Shown one piece after another: positions 18,172-28,789 of a DNA stretch of 64,000 nt. The notes beneath the pieces are model-generated. The model was given only the letters and a program-made list of their open reading frames with translations. It searched no databases and was not told the DNA's origin. Position numbers and translations under genes: made by a program. Position 1 is the first letter of the stretch. Every line of letters begins with the position of its first letter. This DNA is from Cytobacillus luteolus (GTDB lineage: Bacteria > Bacillota > Bacilli > Bacillales > Bacillaceae_L), in contig NZ_JAGGKM010000004.1 in assembly GCF_017873715.1 (NCBI RefSeq), positions 434,001-498,000 on the forward strand, written 5' to 3'.

Positions 18172-19491
18172 TTAAATACCTAAACCAATTGAAAATAATG
18201 CAATTGCAAGTGCTAAACCGATTAACGGTACAACTACTGTTACAATTCCAACTGCACCATATGCATCTTTATGTGACTCACCACAAATTGCTCGAACTGT
18301 TGTTACAACATAGCCATTATGTGGTAAAGAGTCTAGAGCACCTGAAGAAATAGCTACAGTTCTATGAAGTGCTTCCGTATTAACACCTAAGTCCATATAA
18401 TGTGGTGCTAGTAATGGTAATGCAATTGCCTGGCCACCAGAAGCTGAACCTGTCATCCCAGCAATTACACTTACCGCGATAGCTCCACCAATTAATGGAC
18501 TGCCTGGAATGCTTGTCATTGCATCAACAGCAACTTGGAATGCAGGTACTGCTTTTGCTACTCCTCCAAATCCAACTACAGCTGCTGTATTACCGATGGC
18601 AACTAAAGCTCCCATTGTTCCGTCTGAAACTGCATTCCAGAACGAAGTGAAATATTTTCGATTTAATAAGTATGTTGCAATTACCCCACCTAATAAAGCA
18701 ATAATTAACGCAGATTGTTTTAATGAATCATGGAAAATAAATGAAATAATAAGTACAACTAAAAGTGGAATTAAACCAACAATTGGATTAGGTAATTCCT
18801 TATTTGCAACTACTGGGTCATTTTTACGAGCAACGAATCTTTCACCATTTGATACTGCTTTCGTGATCATACGTTTTAACCACCAGTAGCCGAATACTGC
18901 CATAAACACGGCAACAATTAAACTAACTTCCCAACCAGCGTATGGAGTCGTGCCTAAATGCTCAATTGGAATCCAGTTTTGAATTTCTGGCGATCCCGCT
19001 GAAGTCATTGTGAAGGTTACTGAACCAAATGCTAATGCAGCAGGAATAAAGCGACGCGGAAGGTCTGCCTGTTTAAATAAACTTAGCGCCATTGGATACA
19101 CAGAGAATGCTACTACGAATAAGCTAACTCCACCGTATGTTAAAATTGCACAGGCAGCAACTACTGCTAATACAGCTTGCTTCATACCTAGCTTATCAAC
19201 TACCCATTTAGATACACTATCTGCTGCTCCACTATCTTCCATAACTTTCCCGAAAATGGAACCTAGTAAGAACATCAAATACCAAGAAGCAACAAACCCA
19301 GAAAAACCAGTCATATAGTTTGTTACTAGATTTGCTCCACCATCTGGAGCTAACTGTGGAAACAATGGTAATCCACTTAATACTGCAACGAATAATGCAC
19401 ATAGTGGTCCTGCTACTAGTAAATTCATACCCTTCATTGTTAAATAAATTAAAAGTGCTAAGCCGCCAATAAGACCTATCATACTAAGCAT
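18172..19491 (-). CDS. yxjC: GntP-family permease (YxjC-like), probable ketone-body transporter
   Basis: A 439-aa polytopic protein of the gluconate:H+ symporter (GntP) superfamily with about 12-14 helices. Recognisable segments are TYGGVSLFVVAFSVYPMALSLFKQADLPRR, the TSAGSPEIQNWIP loop, GMTGSASGGQAIALPLLAPHY and SGALDSLPHNGYVVTT. Its position between CoA-transferase and 3-hydroxybutyrate dehydrogenase genes suggests uptake of 3-hydroxybutyrate or acetoacetate. The substrate is inferred from context. Confidence 0.87.
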   Translation of the reverse strand: MLSMIGLIGGLALLIYLTMKGMNLLVAGPLCALFVAVLSGLPLFPQLAPDGGANLVTNYMTGFSGFVASWYLMFLLGSIFGKVMEDSGAADSVSKWVVDKLGMKQAVLAVVAACAILTYGGVSLFVVAFSVYPMALSLFKQADLPRRFIPAALAFGSVTFTMTSAGSPEIQNWIPIEHLGTTPYAGWEVSLIVAVFMAVFGYWWLKRMITKAVSNGERFVARKNDPVVANKELPNPIVGLIPLLVVLIISFIFHDSLKQSALIIALLGGVIATYLLNRKYFTSFWNAVSDGTMGALVAIGNTAAVVGFGGVAKAVPAFQVAVDAMTSIPGSPLIGGAIAVSVIAGMTGSASGGQAIALPLLAPHYMDLGVNTEALHRTVAISSGALDSLPHNGYVVTTVRAICGESHKDAYGAVGIVTVVVPLIGLALAIALFSIGLGI

Positions 19492-19520
19492 TAATTTTCC
19501 CCCTATCTTTCATTAATATC

Positions 19521-20183
19521 TTAATAAACATTTACATCCTCAATAATTAAATCTGGTTCGGTTGATTGTTGGATATCCTCGATTGTGTATCCCTCAAAGA
19601 CTTCAATTAGTTTTAGCCCTTTTTCTGTTACATCAATTACAGCCCGATCTGTAATAATTCGATTTACGACATTCTTTCCTGTTAAGGGAAGGCTGCATTC
19701 ATTTACAATTTTCGGATCTCCATTTTTACTAACATGATCCATAATGACAATGATTTTTCTGGCACCGTGAACGAGATCCATTGCTCCACCCATGCCTTTG
19801 ATCATTTTGCCAGGAATCATCCAGTTTGCTAGATCTCCAGACTTTGAAACTTCCATTCCACCTAATATAGCAATATCAACATGCCCACCTCGGATCATTC
19901 CAAATGATTCGGCACTATCAAAATAAGAAGCTCCCTTAATTGCTGTAACAGTTTCTTTCCCAGCGTTAATTAAATCAGGATCAACCTCTTCCTTAGACGG
20001 ATAAGGTCCGATTCCTAATAACCCATTCTCAGACTGTAGTACGACTTGCTTATTACTTTGAATATAGTTCGCAACTAATGTTGGCATACCGATTCCTAGA
20101 TTTACATAGAAACCGCTTTCAATTTCTTGTTCAGCTCTTCTTGCAATTTTTTCACGAATGGCCTGTTTATCTAAATGAGTCAA
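19521..20183 (-). CDS. scoB: succinyl-CoA:3-oxoacid CoA-transferase subunit B
   Basis: The catalytic subunit that moves CoA from succinyl-CoA to acetoacetate. The active-site glutamate lies in [10 protein letters not shown], after the [12 protein letters not shown] segment. The C-terminal half has the [16 protein letters not shown] and ECSLPLTG motifs of class I CoA-transferase beta subunits. At 220 aa it is of usual size. It starts 16 bp after scoA and precedes the permease gene. Confidence 0.94.
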   Translation of the reverse strand: MTHLDKQAIREKIARRAEQEIESGFYVNLGIGMPTLVANYIQSNKQVVLQSENGLLGIGPYPSKEEVDPDLINAGKETVTAIKGASYFDSAESFGMIRGGHVDIAILGGMEVSKSGDLANWMIPGKMIKGMGGAMDLVHGARKIIVIMDHVSKNGDPKIVNECSLPLTGKNVVNRIITDRAVIDVTEKGLKLIEVFEGYTIEDIQQSTEPDLIIEDVNVY

Positions 20184-20199
20184 AAAGTACTCCTCCTTT

Positions 20200-20886
20200 C
20201 TATGAAACTGTTAGTCTTTCAATTCGTTTTTCTTGCTTGCCTACAATTAAACGTTGAACGTAGATGCTAGGAGTATGAATTTCATTGGGATTTAAATCTC
20301 CAATTTCAAAAAGCTCTTCGACTTCGGCGATCGTCACCTTACCCGCTGCAGCAATCATCGGATTAAAGTTTCTTGCTGTTTTATTATAGATAAGATTACC
20401 CATTTTATCTGCCTTACTAGCTCTAACCAAACTAAAATCAGCAACTAGGGCCTTTTCTAAAATATACTCTTTTCCATTAAACTCTCTGACTTCTTTTCCT
20501 TCGGCAACTGGAGTTCCTACGCCAGCTGGTGTATAAAAAGCTGGGATACCTGCCCCACCTGCACGAATCCGTTCAGCTAGTGTCCCTTGTGGTGTGAGCT
20601 CTACCTCTAGTTCACCAGCGAGAACCTGTCTTTCGAATTCCTTATTTTCACCAACATAAGAACCTATCATCTTTTTGATTTGTCTATTCTTTAACAATAA
20701 CCCTAGGCCCCAATCGTCAACTCCACAGTTATTTGAAATAACAGTTAGATCCTTAACACCTGTTTCAACTAAAGCCAAAATTAGATTTTCAGGAATACCT
20801 ACTAAACCGAAGCCTCCCACCATAAGTGTTGAGCCATCTTTGATATCCTTTACAGCTTCTACAAATGAAGTAAATACAGGTTTCAT
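20200..20886 (-). CDS. scoA: succinyl-CoA:3-oxoacid CoA-transferase subunit A
   Basis: CoA-binding alpha subunit (228 aa) with [19 protein letters not shown] at ~18-36, the [11 protein letters not shown] loop, and [15 protein letters not shown], all typical of class I CoA-transferase alpha subunits. It is the first gene of the ketone-body operon, and the sigma-54 promoter at 20927-20942 lies about 40 bp upstream of its start. With scoB and the dehydrogenase it converts 3-hydroxybutyrate to acetoacetyl-CoA. Confidence 0.94.
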   Translation of the reverse strand: MKPVFTSFVEAVKDIKDGSTLMVGGFGLVGIPENLILALVETGVKDLTVISNNCGVDDWGLGLLLKNRQIKKMIGSYVGENKEFERQVLAGELEVELTPQGTLAERIRAGGAGIPAFYTPAGVGTPVAEGKEVREFNGKEYILEKALVADFSLVRASKADKMGNLIYNKTARNFNPMIAAAGKVTIAEVEELFEIGDLNPNEIHTPSIYVQRLIVGKQEKRIERLTVS

Positions 20887-20926
20887 TTTTTCTCCTCCTT
20901 TCTAAGTTTTCGTTCACTATTTACAA

Positions 20927-20942
20927 TGCAAGGACCGTGCCA
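20927..20942 (-). promoter_or_regulatory. sigma-54 (-24/-12) promoter of the scoA operon
   Basis: Minus strand TGGCACGGTCCTTGCA: a perfect GG (-24) and GC (-12) arrangement, TGGCAC-N5-TTGCA. It faces scoA and lies downstream of an enhancer-binding-protein gene and its likely binding sites. Confidence 0.93.
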
Positions 20943-21007
20943 ACTTTTCAAAAACGCATATTGTTCACATTTTTTTCACTTTTCACTGAATTAAGCGCAG
21001 CTTTTTT

Positions 21008-21112
21008 TTCCGGAATTCTGGAATAGAAATGAGTTAATCTGTTTGAAAACGCTTTTTAAATCACTTAAATTTAAAATTCCAGATTTCCGGAATGGTTTCC
21101 GGAAATCTGGAA
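21008..21112. promoter_or_regulatory. three 16-bp enhancer-like palindromes upstream of the sigma-54 promoter
   Basis: Three related sites: TTCCGGAATTCTGGAA (21008-21023), TTCCAGATTTCCGGAA (21077-21092) and TTCCGGAAATCTGGAA (21097-21112). The last two are exact reverse complements, 20 bp apart. They lie about 65-185 bp upstream of the -24/-12 element, the normal place for activator binding. Sites two and three also form a 16-18-bp hairpin just after the activator gene stop, so they may double as its terminator. Confidence 0.75.
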
Positions 21113-21116
21113 TTTT

Positions 21117-22487
21117 TTATTCTAAACTATATTTTTTAATTTTTTCATACATACTAGATTTACTAATTCCTAAAGACTTAGCCGCTTGTAGTTTATCTTG
21201 TCCAAATTGTTCAAGGGATTTTTCAATAATTTTTTTCTCGGTTTCATCTAAAATCTCTTTTAAGGATCTCTGACCAATAAGAAGCTTTGGATCTCCCATA
21301 AAATATTCAGGTAAAGAAGATATCGTTATCTTCTCTCCATCTGTTAAGTGAATTGCTGCCTCAATCACATTTTCAAGTTCCCGTAGGTTTCCTGGCCATG
21401 TATGTTTATATAACAGGTTTAGAACATCTTCCTCAATCATTGTTATCCTTTTTCCGGAACGTTTTGTCATCTTCTTTAAAAAGAATTCGGTCAAGTGACC
21501 GATATCCTCTACACGTTCACGAAGAGGTGGTACTTTAAAAGGAATAACATTGATTCGGTAAAACAAGTCCTCCCTGAAACGGTTTTCTTGAATCATTTTT
21601 TCTAACGGCCTATTCGTTGCTGCAATTACTCTAACATCCACAGGAATTGGTGTCATCGAACCAACTGGCTCTACCTCCTTTTCCTGTAGGACTCTAAGGA
21701 GTTTCACCTGCATATTTAATGGCATATCTCCAATTTCATCAAGGAAGATGGTTCCTCCGTGAGCCAATAAAAACTTCCCTTTTTTGCCGCCTTTTTTAGC
21801 ACCGGTGAAAGCGCCTTCTTCATAACCAAAGAGTTCAGATTCAAGTAAGTGTTCCGGTATGGCCCCACAATTTACTTTGATAAATGGTTTGTTGCTTCGT
21901 GAACTTAATTGATGAATACTATGAGCGAAAAGCTCTTTACCCGTACCACTCTCACCTCTGATTAAAATAGAAGTATCGCCAGAAGCAACGTTTTTCACTT
22001 TCTCTTTTAGCTCCGTTATTTGCTTTGAAACCGCTTTAATATCTTGTAGTGTATACTTAGCACCATTGTGCTCTTGCCAATCTTGCAAATAAGTTTGAAG
22101 TTGTGGCATCAGGCTCTTTATATGACTACTCATTTTATCCCATTCTTTTGTATCACGGAAAATGACTGTACCAAGTGCACCTATTACTTCACCATTTGAG
22201 TAAATAGGAATTCGATTAGCAATCATATAATTCCCCTTTATATACTGAAGGTCAGCTATTTCCTCTTTACCTGACTTAGCAACAAGATGCATTCTCGAAT
22301 TTTCAATAACAGTTGTTACGTGCTTACCAATTATTTCACTCCGGTTAATTTCAAGAAACTCACAATATTTTTTATTCATATATACAATATTTCCATCTTT
22401 GTTAACGACTACAATCCATTCATAAGCACTGTCAATAATCGTTTCTAATATATCATTTTTATATTGAGCATCTATTTCGTTAAACAT
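21117..22487 (-). CDS. sigma-54-dependent transcriptional activator (PAS-AAA-Fis)
   Basis: A 456-aa enhancer-binding protein. Residues ~10-110 form a PAS domain ([31 protein letters not shown]). The AAA+ domain has Walker A GESGTGKE (178-185), the sigma-54 contact loop GAFTGA (225-230), Walker B FLDEIGD (~248-254) and a [10 protein letters not shown] segment. A Fis-type helix-turn-helix ends the protein ([19 protein letters not shown]). It lies immediately upstream of the sigma-54-driven scoA operon in the same direction, so it is the probable activator; its PAS ligand is unknown. Confidence 0.93.
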   Translation of the reverse strand: MFNEIDAQYKNDILETIIDSAYEWIVVVNKDGNIVYMNKKYCEFLEINRSEIIGKHVTTVIENSRMHLVAKSGKEEIADLQYIKGNYMIANRIPIYSNGEVIGALGTVIFRDTKEWDKMSSHIKSLMPQLQTYLQDWQEHNGAKYTLQDIKAVSKQITELKEKVKNVASGDTSILIRGESGTGKELFAHSIHQLSSRSNKPFIKVNCGAIPEHLLESELFGYEEGAFTGAKKGGKKGKFLLAHGGTIFLDEIGDMPLNMQVKLLRVLQEKEVEPVGSMTPIPVDVRVIAATNRPLEKMIQENRFREDLFYRINVIPFKVPPLRERVEDIGHLTEFFLKKMTKRSGKRITMIEEDVLNLLYKHTWPGNLRELENVIEAAIHLTDGEKITISSLPEYFMGDPKLLIGQRSLKEILDETEKKIIEKSLEQFGQDKLQAAKSLGISKSSMYEKIKKYSLE

Positions 22488-22551
22488 AACATCACCTACT
22501 ACAAATCTAATTGTTTCTATAATATCACTAATATTTTAAAAATTATAGAAA

Positions 22552-22588
22552 TAAAAAAATGACGTGAAACATATGTGCCACGTCATTT
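22552..22588 (-). terminator. terminator of yttB-like gene
   Basis: Hairpin AAATGACGTG / CACGTCATTT with a minus-strand T-run, just after the MFS gene stop. Confidence 0.85.
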
Positions 22589-22592
22589 CATC

Positions 22593-23792
22593 TTAAGTAT
22601 GAGAACTTACTATCACTGAAGTATCTTGACTTTTTTTCTTTAATTTCTGGTCATATAAAGCAGTTGGAATAATAGATAATATTATTAACATCATCAAAAT
22701 GATAAATAGTAGTTCAATATTATATAAATCTACTATTATACCACCGAAAATTGGACCTAACATTCTACCACCAGTAGCCGTGCTATTAACAATGCCCTGA
22801 TAAAAGCCTTCTCTACCTTTAGGTGCCAGTTCATTGGCAATAGTCGGTACAGCCGGCCACACAAACATCTCCCCTATCGTAAGAATGATCATAGCTACTA
22901 CAAAAGCAGTAAACATCTCCGCTTTAGCAACTATAGCAAAAGAGCCTACGAAAATTACTAGTCCGATAATAATTTGTGTTTTTAAGGTTTTTGCAAATTT
23001 ACGGACCACTAAAGAAATGACTGGTTGCCCAAATACAATTAATGCCCCATTGATTGTCCATAAAAGGCTATACTGTTTTAAGCTAATTCCTAGATCTTGT
23101 GTGTGTGAAGCAATTGTTGTTTGCCACTGAACATATGCCAACCAACATATTAAATACCCTATGGACATTACTAATAAAGCAGTCAACTTCGTTCTATTTT
23201 TCACCACTTGGGGTTGTTGTAAAATCGAGCTTTGTTCAGCTTTTTCTATACTAATACGTCGATAACCAAATAGGGCTATAAAGAAATAAACAAGAATTAA
23301 AGCTGCATTTGCCGTGAATATATACGTAAAAGAGAACGATGCAACTAAACCACCAAGTCCTGCACCAACTGCCACTCCGACATTTTGAGCGACATATACT
23401 GCATTAAATGCTCTCCTTCCACCTTCAGGCCAAACTGAGCCTGCCATTGCATACATCGCTGGAAAAACAATACCTGATCCAAATCCTACGATTGTTAAAA
23501 AAACAACATAATATGGCCATTCATTGTTAAAAACCAGACCGATTACAGCCATTAAGGATATTACAATCCCCGTTAATATAGATTTATATCCTCCCACTTT
23601 ATCAAAAAGTGCTCCACCGAACAGATTTCCAATAACACTTGCAGCTGAATTAAGCATTAATACTAAACCGGCTACAGATAAAGATTTCCCAAGATGATCA
23701 TGAATGTAAATCGTATTTAAAGGCCATAAGAAGGAAGACCCCGTCACATTAATAATCATGCCTATCACTAATAACCAAAGAGATCGAGGCAT
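22593..23792 (-). CDS. yttB: MFS transporter (YttB-like)
   Basis: A 399-aa, twelve-helix major facilitator. The motif-A-type loop GGALFDKVGGYKS lies between helices 2 and 3, and GFGSGIVFPAMYAM and NVGVAVGAGLGG lie in helices 4-5. The second half has LAPKGREGFYQGIVNSTATGGRMLGPIFGG. It resembles B. subtilis YttB, a putative efflux protein found in this chromosomal arc. The substrate is unknown. Single gene with its own terminator. Confidence 0.8.
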   Translation of the reverse strand: MPRSLWLLVIGMIINVTGSSFLWPLNTIYIHDHLGKSLSVAGLVLMLNSAASVIGNLFGGALFDKVGGYKSILTGIVISLMAVIGLVFNNEWPYYVVFLTIVGFGSGIVFPAMYAMAGSVWPEGGRRAFNAVYVAQNVGVAVGAGLGGLVASFSFTYIFTANAALILVYFFIALFGYRRISIEKAEQSSILQQPQVVKNRTKLTALLVMSIGYLICWLAYVQWQTTIASHTQDLGISLKQYSLLWTINGALIVFGQPVISLVVRKFAKTLKTQIIIGLVIFVGSFAIVAKAEMFTAFVVAMIILTIGEMFVWPAVPTIANELAPKGREGFYQGIVNSTATGGRMLGPIFGGIIVDLYNIELLFIILMMLIILSIIPTALYDQKLKKKSQDTSVIVSSHT

Positions 23793-23901
23793 CAGAATCC
23801 CCCTAAAATTTGTTATGTTTCGATTTCCAAAATAATTCTATTCCTTTCCTGGTTAAATGGCAATATAAAAATTAACCTACAAAATTTTCTTAATATTCAC
23901 T

Positions 23902-23934
23902 AAAAAGACAGCCATACCGAATGTATGACTGTCC
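23902..23934 (-). terminator. terminator of ytzC unit
   Basis: Minus-strand hairpin GACAGTCATACA / GTATGGCTGTC followed by TTTTTA, downstream of the 54-aa gene. Confidence 0.75.
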
Positions 23935-23946
23935 TTGTTTTCTGGG

Positions 23947-24111
23947 TTAATTTTCAGTTCTTTGTTTTGATTTTATAGGTTGGCCTTTTTCAAGATACTT
24001 TTTCTTCGCAACCTTTTTAGGATCAAAATCCTGACCAACCTCTATGTCATTACTATTAATTCCGTTTTTTGTTTTTTGCTCAGGGTTATTTTGCTTTGAA
24101 CGTTTTTTCAT
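23947..24111 (-). CDS. small lysine-rich protein (54 aa), unknown function
   Basis: Short frame: ATG 24109-24111, stop 23947-23949, with an AGGGGG ribosome binding site formed across the ytzC stop codon. The protein begins MKKRSKQNNPEQKTKNGIN and ends PIKSKQRTEN. It is very hydrophilic, with no hydrophobic segment and no cysteine. It follows ytzC by 11 bp and precedes a terminator, so it is probably co-transcribed. Composition is reminiscent of small spore-type basic proteins, but I do not recognise a family. Confidence 0.6.
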   Translation of the reverse strand: MKKRSKQNNPEQKTKNGINSNDIEVGQDFDPKKVAKKKYLEKGQPIKSKQRTEN

Positions 24112-24122
24112 TCTTTGACCCC

Positions 24123-24404
24123 CTAGTGATATTCATTTAAAAGATTTTCATCAAGAGTCATATCATTTTGAATCTGCTGAAGTTGCAGTCTCATACGGTG
24201 AAGTTGTTCACGCTGCTGTCCATTGCAACTTAGAGCTAGATGAGCCAGGTCATTTGCACAATCTTCAAGTTGCTCCATAGCATTCGTATATTCAGTGATA
24301 TTATAATGCTCTTGCTTTCTTGCAACCGTCATTTGCTCCTTGCTCGTTCTAATCGTATCCTCACATCTTTGGAGAAACGTTTCAACTGATTGGCGTGTAG
24401 CCAT
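24123..24404 (-). CDS. ytzC: YtzC family small protein (DUF2524)
   Basis: A 93-aa, largely helical protein (SVETFLQRCEDTIRTSKEQMTVARKQEHYNITEYTNAMEQLED). It matches B. subtilis YtzC in size, general sequence and position next to ytqA. Heptad-like spacing of Leu/Met suggests a small coiled-coil bundle. No function is established. It is divergent from ytqA. Confidence 0.75.
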   Translation of the reverse strand: MATRQSVETFLQRCEDTIRTSKEQMTVARKQEHYNITEYTNAMEQLEDCANDLAHLALSCNGQQREQLHRMRLQLQQIQNDMTLDENLLNEYH

Positions 24405-24629
24405 TCAAATCCCCCCTAACTTAACTAAAGAAGCGACTAGCTTCCTCAACCTGTAGTTTGCACCATACAAGAACAAAATATGTCTTTCGGGGCCTGACCC
24501 CCACCACTTTAAAGCACTAAATTAACTCCTTTATTAATATTGAAGCCTCTTGTATTATTTGCATTTGAGTAGGGTAATGGCCCGTGATAAAATAGTAAAG
24601 TTAATGTATTTAATATAGGAGGTACTGCT

Positions 24630-26160
<1,531 letters not shown>

Positions 26161-26161
<1 letters not shown>

Positions 26162-26196
26162 AGAGTGCCATGGATACCCCATAGCACTCTTTTACA
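26161..26196. terminator. bidirectional terminator ytqB / ytpB
   Basis: Hairpin AAGAGTGCCATGG / CCCATAGCACTCTTTT between convergent genes, overlapping the ytpB stop. Confidence 0.85.
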
Positions 26197-27295
26197 TTGC
26201 TATTTCCTTTTTTGATCCTTTTAAAACATTCGTTACTTTCTGCATTGAACGATATAATCGTCCATTTAAATAAAAGAACAGTGAAGTTTTACCCCCTAGC
26301 TGAATAATCTTCTTTGCAATCCTATGTACTTCTTTCTGCTTTCTAACCTTCTCATCTGATAAATAGATCCCTAACAACCCCCTATTTATCATACGATGAA
26401 AATGTTCATCAGGTATTCCAGTAATATTCTGATCAGCTTCTTCTACAAAATGATGGAGACGAGCAACTAATTCACTTTGCTTAGGGTAATAAAAACAAAA
26501 ATTTAAATCCCCGCCTTTTCGATCTTCATCCTGATCAATAAAATAATCTAAAAGAATGTGTAGGCCTTGTATGTAGGGGAAATAACCGTCTCTAATTTTA
26601 TTTGCTGTCTCCTCAGTGAAGCTTGATTGAAATGCATACGATACCAAGCAAAAGATTCCTAGTGTGGACCCAGAACAAGCAGAAAATTCATACCACTGCA
26701 TTTCAGGTAAATGCGGTTTATATTCATTAAACCATTTTTCTAACCTTGGCACTCTTTCCTCAACTCGAACATGTTTATGTACCTGTAAATCACAATAATA
26801 TAAAGCTAGTTCCTGTAGGTGCTCATTGATAATATCAAAGTGTTTAACCTTCCTCAGGACATCCTGACAAGTTTTCACTAAGCTTTTTAAGTATCCACCA
26901 TCTTCTTGTTCAGAGCGGTGACGATAATAATTTTTCAATGGGCTATCTAAAGTTAAGGCATCTGGCATCGAGTCATGTAATGCTCTAAAATCAATCGGAT
27001 CTAATGATGTACTTCGATCACACAGATTATCTAAATAATCGCTTATTGTTTGGTATGCGACAATAAATCGGATACATTCATTTTTATGTTCATGCGCAAG
27101 AAGAGCTAAGATAGCTCCACCTTCACAATGAAAAGCTTTTGTATTTATACTGGCTAGTGCCTGTGTCCTAAGTTCAGGATCTGGTATTTGATTTGCTTTT
27201 TCTCGCCAATATGACAAATGTTTATGAACTTCAGGTAAAACATCTTTATATACCTTTGCCATTAAACTTACAGAATTAGATGGTACCTTCATCAA
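26192..27295 (-). CDS. ytpB: YtpB-family tetraprenyl-beta-curcumene synthase
   Basis: A 367-aa all-helical class IB-type terpene synthase (DUF2600). The metal/diphosphate motif is DYLDNLCDRST at ~87-97, and a second acidic stretch is LDYFIDQDEDRKGGDLNFCFYYP. The family converts all-trans-heptaprenyl diphosphate to tetraprenyl-beta-curcumene, the precursor of C35 sesquarterpenes in Bacillus. No squalene-hopene-type cyclase partner is present in the window. Confidence 0.9.
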   Translation of the reverse strand: MMKVPSNSVSLMAKVYKDVLPEVHKHLSYWREKANQIPDPELRTQALASINTKAFHCEGGAILALLAHEHKNECIRFIVAYQTISDYLDNLCDRSTSLDPIDFRALHDSMPDALTLDSPLKNYYRHRSEQEDGGYLKSLVKTCQDVLRKVKHFDIINEHLQELALYYCDLQVHKHVRVEERVPRLEKWFNEYKPHLPEMQWYEFSACSGSTLGIFCLVSYAFQSSFTEETANKIRDGYFPYIQGLHILLDYFIDQDEDRKGGDLNFCFYYPKQSELVARLHHFVEEADQNITGIPDEHFHRMINRGLLGIYLSDEKVRKQKEVHRIAKKIIQLGGKTSLFFYLNGRLYRSMQKVTNVLKGSKKEIAM

Positions 27296-27393
27296 AACAC
27301 CTCGTCTTTTTGATTTTGAATTACCGTTTACTCAAAAATTTGTTACACTAAACTTACTACAAAAAAGGAAATTATGAAAGGAACGAAAGAATT

Positions 27394-27906
27394 ATGATCT
27401 ATCCTTATAAGGGAATCTTACCTGAAATTGCTTCATCTGCTTTTATTGCGGATTATGTAACAGTAACAGGTGATGTTAAAATTGGTGAAGAAAGTAGTAT
27501 TTGGTTTAACAGTGTAATTAGAGGTGATGTTGCATCAACGATTATTGGTAACAGAGTTAATATTCAAGATAATTCTATTTTACATCAAAGTCCAAATAAT
27601 CCACTTATCATTGAAGATGATGTTACGGTCGGACATCAAGTTATTTTACATAGCTCCAAAGTTAGAAAAGGAGCATTAATTGGTATGGGATCAATTGTAC
27701 TTGATGGTGCTGAAATTGGTGAAGGGGCATTTATTGGAGCTGGAAGTCTTGTTCCTCAGGGTAAGAAAATCCCGCCAAATACATTAGCCTTTGGTCGCCC
27801 TGCCAAAGTAATTCGTGAACTTAATGAAGATGACATAGCAGACATGGCTCGTATTCGTAGGGAATATGTTGAAAAGGGTCAATATTATAAAAGCCTTCAA
27901 AAATAA
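27394..27906 (+). CDS. ytoA: gamma-carbonic-anhydrase-like hexapeptide protein YtoA
   Basis: A 170-aa left-handed beta-helix protein. Hexapeptide repeats run from ~20 to 140. The zinc-ligand histidines of gamma-class carbonic anhydrases fall in NSILHQ, VGHQVILH. The loop RGDVASTIIGNRVNIQDNS is typical of the family. It could be a carbonic anhydrase or a related acyltransferase-fold protein; activity is not proven for this subgroup. An AAGGAACG ribosome binding site precedes the ATG. Confidence 0.85.
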   Translation: MIYPYKGILPEIASSAFIADYVTVTGDVKIGEESSIWFNSVIRGDVASTIIGNRVNIQDNSILHQSPNNPLIIEDDVTVGHQVILHSSKVRKGALIGMGSIVLDGAEIGEGAFIGAGSLVPQGKKIPPNTLAFGRPAKVIRELNEDDIADMARIRREYVEKGQYYKSLQK

Positions 27907-27933
27907 TATCTGATGCAACTATGTTTACTTATG

Positions 27934-27966
27934 AAGTGTTTCCAAATCATTTGGAAACACTTTTCT
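27934..27966 (+). terminator. terminator of ytoA
   Basis: Stem AAGTGTTTCCAAAT / ATTTGGAAACACTT followed by TTC, about 30 bp after ytoA. Confidence 0.8.
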
Positions 27967-28028
27967 GATTTTGACTACAGAAGGAATGGTATCCTAATAA
28001 AAAGCTTTTAAGATTGGAGCTAGTCTAT

Positions 28029-28760
28029 ATGATACCTAAAATTCTTAATCAATCTAAACTGAGAAATCGCATTCTTCTAGTATGTACTTTTCTTATAGTG
28101 TTTTTACCTAATAATGGCACCGCTGCCTATAGCAGAAATCTTACAACTACTACCACCAAAAAAATTATTTTAGATGCGCCTTTAATTTCACAAAATCCTG
28201 AATTACCAAGAGGCTGTGAGGTAACAAGCTTAGCCATGCTTCTGCAACATGCTGGTGTAATGGTTGATAAGCTTACTCTTGCTAAAGCTGTAAAAAAAGA
28301 CCCTACACCTTATAAAAAACATAATGGCATTGTCCACTTTGGCAATCCATATAACGGGTTTGTGGGTGATATGTATACAAAAAGAAATAAAGGTCTTGGG
28401 GTCTATCATGCTCCAATCGCAGATTTAGCTGACCAATTTTTAGCTACTAGGATTATTGATTTAACAGGAGAAGATTTCACACAGGTTTATAAGTATTTAG
28501 TAAATGGATCCCCCGTTTGGGTCATTACGAATGCTACGTTTGAAAAGCTGCCAAAATCTTCTTTTGAAACATGGCATACACCCACCGGGATTATTAATAT
28601 AACCTACCATGAACACTCAGTTTTAGTTACAGGTTTTGATGAGCACTTTATTTACTTTAATGACCCCTTGTCAGGAATTAAAAACACAAAAGCACCAAAG
28701 GAAGAATTTATAGCATCTTGGGTACAGATGGGAAAACAAGCGATTACTTATTGGCCTTAA
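28029..28760 (+). CDS. secreted C39-family cysteine peptidase (YvpB-like)
   Basis: An exported papain-like C39_2 peptidase of 243 aa. An N-terminal hydrophobic signal (RNRILLVCTFLIVFLP) is followed by the catalytic Cys in LPRGCEVTSLAMLL. The His lies in EHSVLVTGFDE and the Asp/Asn in YFNDPLSG. The start ATG 28029 has TTGGAG eight bases upstream; a TTG at 28014 is an alternative. Substrate and export partners are unknown, and no peptide-bacteriocin gene is adjacent. Confidence 0.82.
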   Translation: MIPKILNQSKLRNRILLVCTFLIVFLPNNGTAAYSRNLTTTTTKKIILDAPLISQNPELPRGCEVTSLAMLLQHAGVMVDKLTLAKAVKKDPTPYKKHNGIVHFGNPYNGFVGDMYTKRNKGLGVYHAPIADLADQFLATRIIDLTGEDFTQVYKYLVNGSPVWVITNATFEKLPKSSFETWHTPTGIINITYHEHSVLVTGFDEHFIYFNDPLSGIKNTKAPKEEFIASWVQMGKQAITYWP

Positions 28761-28789
28761 TAAGTGCCGCTTGTTCTATCCCATTGTAT

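Noticed and set aside
28735-28776. Imperfect hairpin over the C39 peptidase stop codon
   Set aside because: Stem has mismatches and lacks a T-tract, so a terminator call is not supported.
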